Assembly (NCBI GenBank): GCA_036925085.1
Contig: JAUPFP010000002.1
Location: forward strand, 5,822,890 to 5,886,889
Source: Brachycybe producta
Taxonomy: Eukaryota; Arthropoda; Diplopoda; Playtdesmida; Andrognathidae
Direction: 5' to 3'
DNA: 64,000 nucleotides
Shown here: one piece after another, positions 37,083 to 49,936 of the stretch
How positions within the stretch are numbered: position 1 is the first letter of the stretch
Layout of the letters: each line of letters opens with the position of its first letter
The notes under the pieces: model-generated
What the model was told of the DNA's origin: nothing
Database searches by the model: none
Seen by the model: the letters and a program-made list of their open reading frames with translations, nothing else
Program-made: the position numbers and the translations under genes

Positions 37083-37186
37083 CTATCTTTTTTGAGGCAG
37101 TCGTCTGCTTCGGTTTCTTCTTCTTCCACTTTTCGTCTGATTTTTTCTAATTTCCTGACTTCGTAATCGTGCTTTGTAAATGACCT
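37083..37186 (-). CDS. Isolated exon-like island, minus strand
   Basis: 34 codons of very charged sequence (RSFTKHDYEVRKLEK, IRRKVEEEETEADDCLKKD) between a possible acceptor (acggacag, 37187) and a donor (gatag|gtcaat). Composition is that of a coiled-coil segment. The frame hits TAG 15 bases past the donor, fitting an exon end. The acceptor has a weak pyrimidine tract and no partner exons are recognised, so this may be chance. Confidence 0.2.
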
Positions 37187-38578
37187 CTGTCCGTTTCGAA
37201 AACGGCTAAACTATTTGTTGGAAGGGGGGGGGGGGGAGAATCTCTTAGATCAAAAGATGTGAAAAGAAAAATCTGAGTCGAGGAAGAGGGGGTGGTGAGG
37301 TTAGGAAATTTAAAATCTATGCAATTTTGATGTATCAGACAACGGAAAGGCCAAGATTTAGCGCCAATATGGATTCCGCTCTTTCATTTCGGATTCCGTA
37401 TTTATAATGTGTTCAGAAGACCAAGAAAAAACGCTTATAAAAATTGATAATCGATTCTAGGATGATCATCTAACCGACTGAGAGTCAACTTTCAAGTGTT
37501 ATAATTCCTCTTTAAGAGTTGTTTTCTTTCAAAAGTCGGGACAGGAAACGACCTGAAACTGACCGAGAACGATTATTTGGTCCCTTGATTGTCATTAATG
37601 CATAATGATGGTGTATAAGCAGGTCATTTATTTTGTCTTTCAGTAGCAAAATTAAGAGAAACTAGAAAGAGATTTTTTTTTAGAAACTAGACGGGTTGCT
37701 TAAAAACTTAAGGGTATTTTGATGTTGATATCAAAATAAGCTTTTTTTTTTGGAAATTACCCTTGAGTGATTGGGGGCTACCGTTCAAGTTTCTATTATT
37801 CAACTTTTCTCTTCATTTTGTACCTGAAAGATAAAATAATTCGTTGCCGCCTCTAGTCATGAATTGGTTTAAGAAAGATTTCAAGAAATCACAGTTTTTG
37901 TATAAAATAAAAGATAGTTTGAAACGTGGGCAGTTAAATAGGCTTAAAAGATGATATCGAGATCAAAAATATATATTCAATCAAAAAGGAGAGATTTTTA
38001 GAAAAAGGGGGGGGGGGAGGAGAGTTGAAACTCGAAGAAGGGATAATTTCTCCTGTGGCCACTGATAATATGATAAGGGAATCTTCCTTCCTTTCGTTCC
38101 TTCTCAACGTGTTTTGTCCAAACCGAATTTCAAACACTTTTCACGGCAACAAAGGACATAAATTTAATATGCGTATGGAGTTTGAGGCCTCTTACATCCC
38201 ATCAAATTTCAGGGTATAACTTGCCTGTATAGCCAAACAAATAAACAAATCTATTTGGAATGTAGAGGTTTCAACAACATTGCTATCGGCAACGGTATAT
38301 ACTCGCGAGCCACACTTATATTACAAACATACATATACAACTATTCCTATTGTGTAAAGAAATATAAAAATCAGTTACAGCTTCAAATATTCTTCTGAAG
38401 CATCTAAAATTCAAGGGTCAATGAAGTTGTCTGAACTTGTTTCCGGTGAACACTTTGCTCGCCACTCAGTGGCTAAACTCGAACACGCATAGGCACCTCG
38501 ATAGGCACTTTTACGTAAAAGCAGTGTTTCTCAAACTGTGGTCCGTAGACGAGACCGTAAAGAAAAGGTATTTTTACC

Positions 38579-38784
38579 ACAGGCAATTAGAAATCGGGAC
38601 AAATAGAAGTTGGCTCCACCCTTTTTTACGACGAACGCAACTTCTAATTGGTTGGTTATGTAGTTTGACGTCATATGCTCCGCCCTTTTCAACGTCAAAC
38701 CACACAACAAACCAGTTAAAAGTTGCCGTTCGTCATAAAAAGGGCGGGGCCAACTTCTGTTCGTCCTGATTTCTAATTGCCTGT
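38579..38784. mobile_element. Foldback MITE (acaggcaattag family) with 9-bp TSD
   Basis: 206 bp, long terminal inverted repeats from ACAGGCAATTAGAAATC to the complementary GATTTCTAATTGCCTGT, flanked by exact 9-bp duplications atttttacc (38570-38578 and 38785-38793). No ORF. Contains TGACGTCA at 38666. Nine-base duplications with long inverted repeats suggest a Mutator-like or Merlin-like parent. Confidence 0.85.
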
Positions 38785-38793
38785 ATTTTTACC

Positions 38794-41342
38794 ACTCCAC
38801 CCGTCAGAACGGAAGTTACAACAATCGCATTGATTACGACCCTGATCATCATCATCATCATTAACAAACAAGTGGTGTTCGCGCCACTGGACTGGAACAC
38901 TTTTTGTCACTGTGGTGTAAATAAAATGGTGGACCATGCTCAATTTATGTGGCGCCACACAATTGTCTTGTGTGTGCGCGATGTTGTCGGCCTGTGTGCA
39001 GTCACTACAAAGGAAGTCGGCAGTGATTGCTCACCTAGAGGGGCTTCTCACAGGGTTGTCGTTTTTTATTATTTTCTGAATATTAAGTATCGAATGTCCC
39101 AGTGTTTTCACTGTTTATCAGTAATAAACATGTAGGTCTGTCTAGAAAGCTGAAGATTGTCCATCCTGGCTTGTGAGTTCTTAATTTTTCCCTTCAGTCG
39201 TTCAAACCATTTTTGTTTTATTTCAGTTGATTTTCTTTTGAAATTGTATGTGACCAGAACCCACTTTATGTTATTCCTCAATGCTCTACCTGTATAGGGA
39301 GAAAGATGCAGAGGGTAAGAGGTATAAGGTTGGAGGTTCGACCTCCCTATTGGCAGGGAGGATTTTACTTGTACTTTGGTAGGGGTCCCAGGATGGCCTT
39401 TATAAAATAATTAAATTGGTCTTACCTGGTACTGGTTTCTTATGGATTGCTTTGTTGCCACTGTTGCTGATGCTGTTGTTGCACAATACACTTAGTTTTT
39501 GGTTTATTTAATTTTTTAATTTTTCTTTTCAACTTTCAAGTTAGAAAACACAGATTAAAACATAAAGCCCACAGTTGTTCCCCCCCCCCCCCCCCCCCAA
39601 AAAAAAGGTTACCAGTCTCACTCTTAACTTTGCTGCGACACTGTCTTTCCCACCACCACTCTCCTTGAGAGTCTGCTACACTCTTGACTAAAAAATGAAA
39701 TTCACTAACTATAATCTGATTTTTGTGTTTTCCTTACCTCTAATTGGTTAATTTGGGTTTCTAAAATTTCTAATTGTTTTATTGGTAAATCATATGATTG
39801 ACATATTACGGCATTATGTGAATATTATATGATTGACATCCTAGGTGAATATTATATTTGAAATATTATATTCTAAATGTTCCTCCTCCCCACAATGTTA
39901 TTATATGGAGAACAATGTGTCTTGTGCTTATTGTGAATTATATTTTTGACTTAATTATCGTCTCCTATTACACTTTTACAACTTTTAAATTTTACTTCCT
40001 TGTCCATTGTAGCTTGCTTGGTTTCAAATCTCTATAATTTGTTTTCTCTCTTTAACACCTGTTTTGAACACCTGCAATTGTTTCTATCTATCTTGATAAT
40101 ATTATTATTATTATTACCATTATTATTGTCTTTTTCTCTTTTTCAATCTTATTTTGAATTTTGTTTTTGTTTATATCTATAAATTCATGTTAGGTGTTTG
40201 TGGTGCATTATGGGTAATATTTGAACACCTAACATATATTGCTTTTGACTATTTTTTCATTATTGGAAACATTATCATGTGAACAAATGTGTGTTGTGTG
40301 TTCGTACACCTACAAGGCTTGTTCATCCACGATACACCACATCCAGTTTAACCACCAAAAAATTGTAGTGAAAATCTGTCATAGCGGCTCTTTGGAAGCA
40401 AGATGGAACAAAAAAAGGTGGTGTCAAACTCAAACTTTTTTGATAGGAAGTTGATGAGTTTAGCATTAGCTTTGACTTAAAAACCATTAAAATTACGATC
40501 CTTAAATGTCAATCGGGGGCTCGAGGAAGGGTCCATATTCTTAGTACTGACGGGGAATGTCCTTTGTTTAAATTAGTTTCTTTGCATACATTATCGTTAT
40601 CTCTTGTGGGTAACCCCCCCCCCCCCCCTTTCCTATTCTTCTTTCACTCTTTATCTACTTAAGTTTGAGATAGATGAGATAAATTTGGATACGAAATTGA
40701 AGCAGTCAAGGGATTCATTTATCTTATGTTCTTCCTATCATACACATCTGTCACTTTCTAGTTTACTAAGAGAATTTACCCCTTTTTTTTTAGGCCATCT
40801 ACTTTTTAAGGTTGCTGAATAAAAAAAATTGTTTTTTACTGCTGAGCTTCATAGATGTTTTTGAAAAATTGGAAGCAAAAACGTCAAGCGAACTTTATTT
40901 TAGAAGCAACATTATGAAAAAAAACTCAATTTGTTTTCTAAACTAGAATGGCAAAAGATTATGCTAAAAGTTTTTTCATGGCAATATCTTAAAATATAAA
41001 CATTTTTACAGCAGTAGTTTTGGTTTTTTCAGTGATATTTCATGAAAAACTATTTTCGTCTTTTCCAAACTGATGTTATAAACAGTTTATTTTTCAAGAT
41101 ATCATCATCATGAAAAACCTTTTAGCATTATTGCCAACTAGTCTAGTTTCTAAACACTTTGAATTTTTTTTCTTTTCGTAATGCTTCTTCTAAAAAACGT
41201 TCGCTTGAAAAATATAAATTTTCTTCAAACCGCGATTGGAGGGGAGGAGACCTCCTATAGAACATATAATAGCCTTTACAGTGGCGCCATCCGGTGGGAA
41301 TAAAACGAAAGTATCTATTTAACTATCTTTTAGAACATGTTA
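38794..41342. other. Gene-free stretch
   Basis: Holds the possible SINE, C19 at 39580 and C15 at 40614, an AT-rich stretch with poly-pyrimidine runs, and a diverged foldback copy at about 40905-41220. No supported ORF. Confidence 0.5.
39230..39410 (-). mobile_element. Possible tRNA-derived SINE remnant
   Basis: The minus strand contains an A-box-like word (ggtagagcattgagg) followed about 20 bases later by a B-box-like word (gggttctggtc), the spacing of a tRNA-derived pol III promoter. Beyond it is a body with a small hairpin (cctccctgccaatagggagg). No second copy in the window confirms it. Confidence 0.3.
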
Positions 41343-41351
41343 CCGTTTGGT

Positions 41352-41559
41352 ACAGGCAATTAGAAATCGGGACAAACAGAAGTTGGCTCCGCCCTTTTTA
41401 TGACGACGGGCAACTTCTAATGGGCTGGTTATGTAGTCTGAAGTCACATGCTCCGCCCTTTTTTCAACGTCGAACCACACAACAAACCAATTAGAAGTTG
41501 TCGGTCGTCATAGCAAGGGCGGAGCCAATTGAAGTTCTCTCCGATTTCTAACTGCCTGT
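41352..41559. mobile_element. Foldback MITE (acaggcaattag family) with 9-bp TSD
   Basis: 208 bp, ends ACAGGCAATTAG / complementary CTAACTGCCTGT, flanked by exact 9-bp duplications ccgtttggt (41343-41351 and 41560-41568). The interior matches the 38579 copy closely. Confidence 0.87.
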
Positions 41560-42522
41560 CCGTTTGGTGTATATAAAACATACTGACCATGTTTTGACCA
41601 AATGGCTATTCAGAACAGTAGGAATTGAAGATTTCAGTTTTAGGCTGTTTTGTTTATTTCTAATTTAGAAGAAGAAAACCAACAATTGGAATCTCATTAG
41701 ATATTAAATATGACAGTGAGAAATTTAAAACTTGAAACAGATTTTCCATCCCACATCTTTTGTCATTTTGAAATGGGTGGTTGGTTGAGAGGCGGGCGGG
41801 GGTTGTAGATCTTAATTTACATAGTTTGAAATCGTTTCTTGATGATAAGTCATTTTTCTTGCCTTGTTTCCTCTTCCTCATTTGTCAACTGCATTTAACC
41901 AGATTCGGAAAACTAAAAATGACAAATCGGAAAGAATTTTCTCTCCCTCTCTCTCTCTTTCTTTCTCTCCCTTCCTTAATGCTGAATGTATTGTTTCAAA
42001 AACACAACACTCTTTAATGATGTAGGACGTCACTAGACATTTTTTTTATTAATCTTAACAAAATTGAGTTTTTGTGTAGATATTTAAAAAAAAAAATTGT
42101 GGAGAATTTATTGCGTAAACACACAAGAAAAAAGAAATTCTTAGTAAGATGAGAGAAATTTTAAACGCTAATGGAGGGAGAGCATGTTCATTCTTATGGC
42201 TACTTTTTTGTTTGTAATAATATATTGAAGTGTAATCTGTTATAAATATGGCAAATGAAGTTACTTTTTAGTTTGAGACGCCACATTCTCCTTACTATTC
42301 TAATGGATTTCGGATGCGTTCAATTTATAAGCCAATCGTAAACTCTCTACTGACATTAGTTTTCAGTTTTAGAAGCAAGCAAGTTTCAGAAGAAAATCAT
42401 AATTTTATTACAAACCTTAAAAGTCCATGTCTGTTCTGCAAATATTTTAATAAAATTTAGCCCATTGAAAAATAGGCAAATGTTGGGTAACTAGAAGAAA
42501 ACTAGAAACTAGAAGAGTCACG

Positions 42523-42909
42523 ATAATAGTTTTCACGATAGTTGCTGTAATGACAGCAAGTATCGCGAGATGATAGTCACTATCGCACTGTTGTGATAGT
42601 ACTATCACAACTATCTCGTTTGAGTAGATAGTTGATAGTACTGTCGCACTAGTATAATAGTTTTTGTGTGACCGCTTGTAGGGAAATATCCACTTTGTAG
42701 GGAAATTTGACTTCTGGAGGGAGAGAGAGAGAGGCAACACTGTTGTTCACTCAAAGATATCTGTGAAGTAGACGTCACACTGTCATGTGACAGACAACTA
42801 TCACGTTTACTTCAAGACATGTAGACAGTTGCTATCGTGAGAGAGTGAACTATCGCAACTTTCATGACAGCTACTCTCATGAAAGAACTATCACAGTGAA
42901 AACGAGGCT
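42523..42909 (-). mobile_element. MITE of the 'agcctcgttttcac' family, uninterrupted copy
   Basis: About 390 bp rich in gatagt/actatc words, ending gtgaaaacgaggct at the right; the left end is diverged. In reverse orientation it aligns along its length with 58800-59828 but lacks the 639-bp insert there. At 42631-42638 it has the single site gttgatag, the complement of the target duplicated in that copy. Confidence 0.8.
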
Positions 42910-43904
42910 TTTTAATGGTATTTTCATGTCGAAATCTTTCGAAATAAGCATTTTATGTGAAATTGAAAATCATCCAACTTTAAGGCAGGCGTGTACAGTG
43001 GATGACCACTGGCCAGCAGATGTTGAGCCCTCCCCCCCTTTCCTTTCCTGACCCACCACGTCTATAATGACGGTCAATGGTGTAGATATCATTTCACGAC
43101 TCATCATCACCTTTGTTGTAACTTGTAAAATTGTACTATTACAGTTTTTATTTGTGAAAATTGCGTCTTTTGTCTTTGTTGGAACAGAAAATTGTCCTCT
43201 TCTATTATAAACAATTGACGATGATGACCACAACAATGACCGATACTAAAAACCTAACGTCCTTTTCTCTGAACGATTATTATTATTATTATGTGAAAGC
43301 TCGAATGTTGACATTTTGTTGGTCACTTTGATTTTTATAACTTAAATAACCCTGCAAAGTGTCAAACATTTTGGTTGCAACAATTGCACTTTTTTTTATC
43401 TTTATTTTTTCATTCTTTCTTCTAATGGATCTCATTTCTTTGGAGAAGAGGACCCGGAGGGGGGGGGGGGGGGTTGCTTTTTTGCCTTTTGAGATTATGA
43501 TGACCACTTAGTTTCAAACGGTCAGTCTTCTCATCCACGCTTATCCAGCTGTATACAATATCAATTTTCGTTTTATACTTTTATATTTTGGTTTCTCGTA
43601 AATGAAATTGTTAGCAATACCTTCTCCTCCTCCTCCTCCTTCAAAAAAAAAACCTATCTTATAATAAATACCACAATGTCTTTTTTTGAAAAGCTGTGTT
43701 TATACAACATTTGGTTGTGTTGAACACCGCCAAGTGGCTCTGAATTACAAGTTTAAAAAAAACTTCGTCATGTAATTCTGTGATGCCGTGTGTCCTGTCA
43801 CATCTTGTCTGATGTATGTATCGTTTGAATTCATCTAGACAAGTTTGGAAAGGAATATCGATTAATGAGATATTTTCCCTATGGTTGGTTGGCTCTTTAT
43901 GTTG

Positions 43905-44089
43905 ACAGGCAATTAGAAATCGGGACAAACGGAAGTTGGCTCCGCCCTTCTAATTGGTTTTGTTGTGTGGTTCAACGTTGAAAAGGGCGGAGCATGTGAC
44001 GTCAGACTACATAACCAACCAATTAGAAGTTGCGTTCGTCGTAAAAAGGGCGGCGCCAACTTCTGTTTGTCCCGATTTCTAATTGCCTA
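43905..44089. mobile_element. Foldback MITE (acaggcaattag family), internally deleted
   Basis: 185 bp with the same termini as 38579 and 41352 but lacking about 20 bp near the left end. Flanks tttatgttg (43896-43904) and tctatgttg (44090-44098) match in 8 of 9 positions, an aged 9-bp duplication. Confidence 0.8.
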
Positions 44090-47000
44090 TCTATGTTGCG
44101 CTGCTTTTGGTGTATCAGGTGTTATCTAGGGTTACTCGACAATGGAACTTGCTTCCAGAGGATGTTGTGCATGGGGGAACTTTTCATTTTAGAGTTCATA
44201 GGGGGGGGGGGGGGGTCTCTTTTCAACAATGAAATTATTGTTAGTTATTATAACAAAGCAATTTTCATGCTGCTTTTGGACTTTGTTGTCCCTCTGCCAT
44301 AAGCCATTTCAGCTGCTTGCAGAGTATTAATTCAAATTCAAAGGAGACTACTTTGAGGGAGAGCACCATTTAATATATGGTCGTGGAGCGGAGTTGAGCG
44401 TCGATTATCGGAACCAATTTTATTTTACTTATTCTTAAGGAAATACTACTTATGGAAATTTAAAAAAAAATATTTCTTTGCAATCTTAATTTTCTCCACT
44501 TGTTTTTTTAGTGGAAGTTCGATTATATCAATTTTTTATTATCAGAACTATGCATTTCCTGTATTAGTTCCGATAATCGACGTTCTACTGTACCACGTAA
44601 AATGTGTGTGTGTGTGTGAACCAGGCATTAGTTTGGTGCAAATTGCACGACAGGTTTATTAGGTAAACTAATGATTTTGTTCTTTCTTTCTGCTTTTTGT
44701 TTCCATTCATCCAATTCTAATGATCTCATCGCAAATTGTTATTAATCAGGAATAAAAATAAGATGTTGTTGGTATTATATATCGTAAAAACGCATCTTTT
44801 TCTTCCAATTTTTCTGACACCGCGTCTTATCCTCTATTTTTTTTATTAGGGATTGTGATCCTATTTTTTTTATATAATAAAACACAAAAGGAACAAACTG
44901 TTTTTATTTTTTTTTCTCTATGTTTTCTCGTGTCATCACATTTTGCAGACTAAAGTAAGAAAGAAAGAAAACAGTTTTATCTTTTTTTATTTTAAAAAAA
45001 GATGGTCATACCTCGCTTAACGTTACCTCTAAAAACGAAACCTTAACCCGTCGTTGATCAAATTCTATACATTTTGTTGTTGTAGGCCTATAGAACCACT
45101 TTATTGACCTTTATTGACTCCAATGATTATTCATTTAATGATGCTTCTGTTTACGATTAACGCATCTGTATCGTTACGCGAGGTATGACTGTAAACTAAA
45201 AAAAAATATGACATACGAGCTCGTACCGTACAGTCATTGAATGAACATCCAGAAATCAGCGGCACTTTTTTTTTTCTCTTCAAAAGTCACTGATAATAGG
45301 TTTAAAAAGTTTAGCCCTTTTTTAATTTATTTTTCTTTTGTTTTAAATAACAATTGTTTTTTTGTTTTTCTTTTTTCTGGCTTTTTGTCACAAGATAAAG
45401 ATATCAAATTCTGTGTTTGTTACAATATATAATCAATAATAATATCGATTCTTTTGTTTTGAAATTGATATATGTATCAAAGTGTTTGGAGGAAGAGGAT
45501 TGTCTTTTTTTTTTCTACCCTATTTGAACTCCTCTTGTTTTCTAAAATATTGTGTATTGAAAAAATAGGGATAGAGAGAAAGATAGAGGAAGAAAGAGGG
45601 AAGAGAAGAGAGAGATAGATGAAGAGAGAGATAGATGAAGAGAGAGAGAAAGAGGAGAGAAGAGAGGAAGAAAAAGAGGGAGATGAAGAAAGAGAGAGAA
45701 AACGAAGAAGAGAGAGAGAGAAAGGGAGGAATGAAATCTGCAACTTTTGTTTCATTGAAATCTGCGTTTGACACTTTTGTCGACAGTTTTTGAAAAGGCG
45801 TAACATTAATATGTGGATGAGATTCTCCTATCTTTTCTTATTGCCACCCCTCCAATTGAGGTCCTGTTTTTTTTTTTGTCTTTAGGCGTTTGACATGTTT
45901 AAATTGTTCTTCTCAACAATGTCTAATTATTCATCTTTTGTTCTGGTTTCATTTTTTGAGCCTTGTGATACTTAGCATAGAAAATCCAACTTAATCATTT
46001 ACGGGGGGGGGGGGGGAACTGCTTTTTTTCATTGATTAATTTTGAGATGAAAAACATCTTCCAAAATTTGGGTTTTGAATTTGTAATCTTTTTTTCTTCT
46101 TCTCTTATTCTTCTTCAATATTTATCATTTGTTTCTTGGTCACTTTTATCATTTTTCTTCTCATTAGAAACTTCATTCGACACACTACCCCTTTACAAAG
46201 GCAATCACTACTAACAGTTGTGTAATGAGGAGAAAACAAATTATTATTCGCTGAAGTGTGCTTTGTTGATAACAGATGGCGCCGTGAGTGTAACTTTTAT
46301 TACCCCTTAACGATAGGCAATCACTACTAGCTGTCTCTTTTTTCAATATATTTATTTACAGGGGAAAAATTTACGTTTCATGGAGCAGCTAACTGATTTT
46401 TCGAAGTCGGGTTATTTTATCTTTTCGAAACAAATCTAAGAGGAAGTGTTATAAAAACTAGAATGGTAGCTCAATCAGTTAAAGGGTGGTTGGTATTTTC
46501 ATGTTGATATTTTTCAAAATACGCTTTTTATAGACATAAATTTAAAAAAAATATCCTCTGCTAGACGTTGTGAGGTTTTAAAAGTTAAAAACTCGCGTAA
46601 AAAGCTTATTTTGAACGATTTCAATGTAAAAATCTTAAATGGTTGAGCATTTTCTGAAACCCATTTAAGTTTCTCTTCATGATTGCATCTGAAAAGACAA
46701 CAATAATCAAATTTTGATAAAAAATAATTTGATCATTTTAGGAAACAATTAAAAACCAAGTTGAAAAGGTCAAATATTAAAATTATTTTAAAATAGTATT
46801 TTCGTTCGTCTTAAAATGAAACGTTTATATAAAAAAAATCATAAAATTGCTGGGGTTTTTTGTGTGTATATTTTATTGTTTTGATATGCAAATTAAGATC
46901 TAAAATTATTGTTTCAAAAGAAAATACGTTTAATATTCGATCTCTGACCTTAATTTTTTAGCGTATAAATGATGAGCTCATTTCATAAATGATTTTTTTT

Positions 47001-48540
47001 TGTCTTGCTGAAATTTAGGTAGAAAAAGAAGGGGTTAAAGGGGGTTAGTGGCAGCCATTAGCCCCCTTCCCTCTTTGATGAATCTCCCTCCCCCCTCCTC
47101 ATCTAATCTCAATTTTCTTGAATCCAAAATGTCATCCAACTTCTTTTTTTTTTAACAGTTTGATATAAATCATTATTAAATGGTAAATAAAACAAGTAAT
47201 ACTTTAGTCACATAGGACACAATACACTTTATCCTGTCTTTTACCCCTTTTAGCCCCTCCTCCACCCCCCCCCCCCCTTATTTGATCAAAAAGAAGTTCA
47301 GTCACATCTGTTTTGCATATTTTTAGGGGGGGGAAGGGGTGGGGTTTGTTTTGTAATTCGTTAAGAGGTTTATGTTATCATACAACAAGAAATCAAACAG
47401 TAAGAAGGGGGGGGGGGGGGTAGTTTATTGACGTAATCAAGGGGGTAAGTTATTATGGGGATGTTTAGAAAAAGAAGGGAATATGTTGGAGTGGGTGGGT
47501 TGAAGGGAGGTTATGTAATGAGCTAATGTAAATATGGCATCAATATTCACTAGTGTTGTTATTCCAATGACAAAAATGGAATACTTTTAACTAAAATGAT
47601 ATCGGATGTAATCCATCATTTAAAAATGAAACAAAAACAAAAAAAAAATATGGATGCTTCTTCTTCTTTTCGTTTTGAAAAGAGTTGAATAATTACGAAA
47701 GGATCATTTTTATGAGAGGTTGGACGAATTCTAAAGTTTCTCGAATCCGAATCCTAAAAGGTTCTCGAATCTCTCATATAAGAATTGTGTATTGTTCGTT
47801 AAGAAGATACAAATAAATGAAATAATATTAAATATTAAATTATTAATAATAAAAAAACAGTGTATGGCACTCAGCGTCGCCCCATGGTGATCCATTGATG
47901 ATCCGGGTACAACACCGAAATTGCAACCATCGCCGGTTTTTGTTGTTAGTGAACGCTTCTATTGGACGTCAGTTGGAGTTAAAACTAATTTTACCAAAGT
48001 TTTTAACAGTTTTTTTAAGGTTAGGATTCGAAAGACGACGAAAAAAGCGCAAAGATTCGAGTTTTCGAATCTCGAATATTTTTCAGGATTCGAGGATTCG
48101 AATGTTCCATTACTAAATTTTATATAATAATATGACTTCTTCTCCGTTTTTTCTTTTTTTTTGTTTTGTTTTTCAGTTAATATTTCATTATGATGATGAT
48201 GATATGTAGTTTTTTTTTAATGGAACTTTTTAATCACAAAATGAGTTTATTTTTTGTTGTCTTTCCATGCAATTATAATTGCATTAAGATATATTTTGTA
48301 TTGATTGCACTGCACCTTTTAAAAATGTTTGATTTTTAAGTTTGATTCTTGTGAATTATTGGATTAGATAACCCAAGGCTAATTTAAATTAGGAGTAGAT
48401 GTAATTACTAATAAGTATTTTATGTATGGCTCGATTGATACTATAAGTTTTACCGATATGCCGATTATTTTGTCAATTGTTTAGCAAAAAAAAAAGAATA
48501 ATCGGCCAATGTCGATATAATGCCGATATTTTTCATTTTC
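44090..48540. other. Gene-free stretch with low-complexity DNA
   Basis: No supported gene. Contains G15 at 44201, G14 at 46003, C13 at 47265, G14 at 47407, a (GA)-rich block at 45570-45730 and a foldback-family copy at about 46450-46700. A block at 47720-48110 repeats ctcgaatc/gattcgag words as an imperfect inverted repeat. Confidence 0.5.
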
Positions 48541-48547
48541 TTCTTTA

Positions 48548-48548
48548 G

Positions 48549-48594
<46 letters not shown>
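48548..48594. repeat. (GA)n microsatellite
   Basis: About 23 uninterrupted GA units. Just beyond it, 48600-48760 contains a diverged word set ('ccgatgaaaatcggtt', 'aacccgaacc') that resembles an old transposon tail but is not identifiable. Confidence 0.9.
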
Positions 48595-48597
<3 letters not shown>

Positions 48598-49856
48598 TAT
48601 AAAGAGTGGACCTCAACTTAGAAACTACGGAACCGATTTTTATAAAGTATAGTTTAAAATCATCGTGAATAAAATATCCCTGCACAATGGTAGAAACCCG
48701 ATGAAAATCGGTTCGGTACTTTCTGAGATTAACCCGAACCAACAGACAGATAAACGTTGCGCTTTATTTATGGTCGCATCCAATTGGTTTAATTGTCTAT
48801 TACATGTAATGTATGTTCATTTCGCGAAATGGACATACATTTCGTGTAATGGAGAATGGAGATGAAGGAATCTGCATAGTTTGATGTCCACTTGTGTCCA
48901 GTTCTAAATTTTGATTGTATTTTACTTTGATTGTGTTTGGAAACACTCTGAATGTATTTTTTTTTTGTTTTCTTTGAAAAATTTGAGTTTATTCAACTAA
49001 AAAAAGGTGATAAGTGAACATTAGATGATTCTATGGCGATGTGTACTTGATAGGAAAAATGACCAAAAATGTGTTGGGGAAGAAGGGGGGAGAGAGAGAG
49101 AGTGAGGTGAAGAAAGAAAGAAAAAGTGTGTGTGTGCTCTTGGAAATGATGTACAAAATGACCCTCATGAAATCTGTTGTGACCCACCCAAGGAGAAGAG
49201 ATATACAACCAACACCCTCCTCCTCCTCCTCCATACTGTTGTTGTATGGAAGATTATTATAACTGCTATAAAAACTGTTCTTTTGTGTTTATGTTTCTGT
49301 TTTGTGTGTGTTTTGACTTTGGTTGAAGAAGTAAAAGAAGAAAAAAAAGTGGTTGTTTGTTGTTGTTGCTAGAAATGATCCATTTTTTTTTGGAAGGTGG
49401 CAGTTTTCCTGATGATGGTCATCATCATGAGGGCTAAACCTCGCCCCTCATCTTTACCCTCCTTTTGAACTTTTATAATACCCCCCCCCATCCACCACCC
49501 TCTCTCTATTTTGATACAACACTCACTCATTTCAAGGAGGAGGGGGAGGACAAATTTCGGTTTTCTTTTTCATTTCTGGAAAAAATGTTGGCTATTTTTT
49601 GTTGTTGTTATGTTATGTGTTCTATCTTAATAAGGTGGAAGATGGGTGTTGATGGTGATAGTTGAACAATAACTTTTCTATAGTGGGGGGGGGGGGTATT
49701 TTGTTATTTGAGGTTGGAAAAAAAAGGACGAATTTACTGTTTTAATACTCTTGGTTTCATTATCAGTGTTTATTCAGGTGACTTTATCGGGAAAACAGCC
49801 TCCTCATCCTCCTCCTCCTCACACTTCTTGTCATCACATTTTGTTCTTTTATTTGA

Positions 49857-49860
<4 letters not shown>

Positions 49861-49929
<69 letters not shown>

Positions 49930-49936
49930 TCTCTCT
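49861..49936. repeat. (TC)n microsatellite
   Basis: About 76 bp of TC repeats with one 'catc' interruption, in a strongly pyrimidine-biased neighbourhood (49780-49960). Ser-Leu open frames here are repeat artefacts. Confidence 0.93.

Larger units (their letters stand above)
34790..38569. other. Gene-poor stretch with candidate exons
   Basis: Apart from the candidate exons at 35242-35774 and 37083-37186, it holds diverged foldback-family copies (36470-36600, 37676-37830), G13 at 37224, G11 at 38007 and AT-rich DNA. The 123-codon plus frame at 35550-35921 includes the second candidate exon but has no protein-like remainder. Confidence 0.4.

Noticed and set aside
37020..37170. Plus-strand ATG frame MDDAPAPPQFLAEYYLTYW
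   Set aside because: Only 48 codons, no usable donor, and the opposite strand is the better exon candidate.
39330..39350. ggttcgacctcc as a plus-strand tRNA B box
   Set aside because: No acceptor or anticodon stem can be formed around it; the minus-strand A/B-box pair is the better reading.
45477..45806. Ser/Leu/Phe-rich minus frames
   Set aside because: Translations of a (GA)n-rich block.
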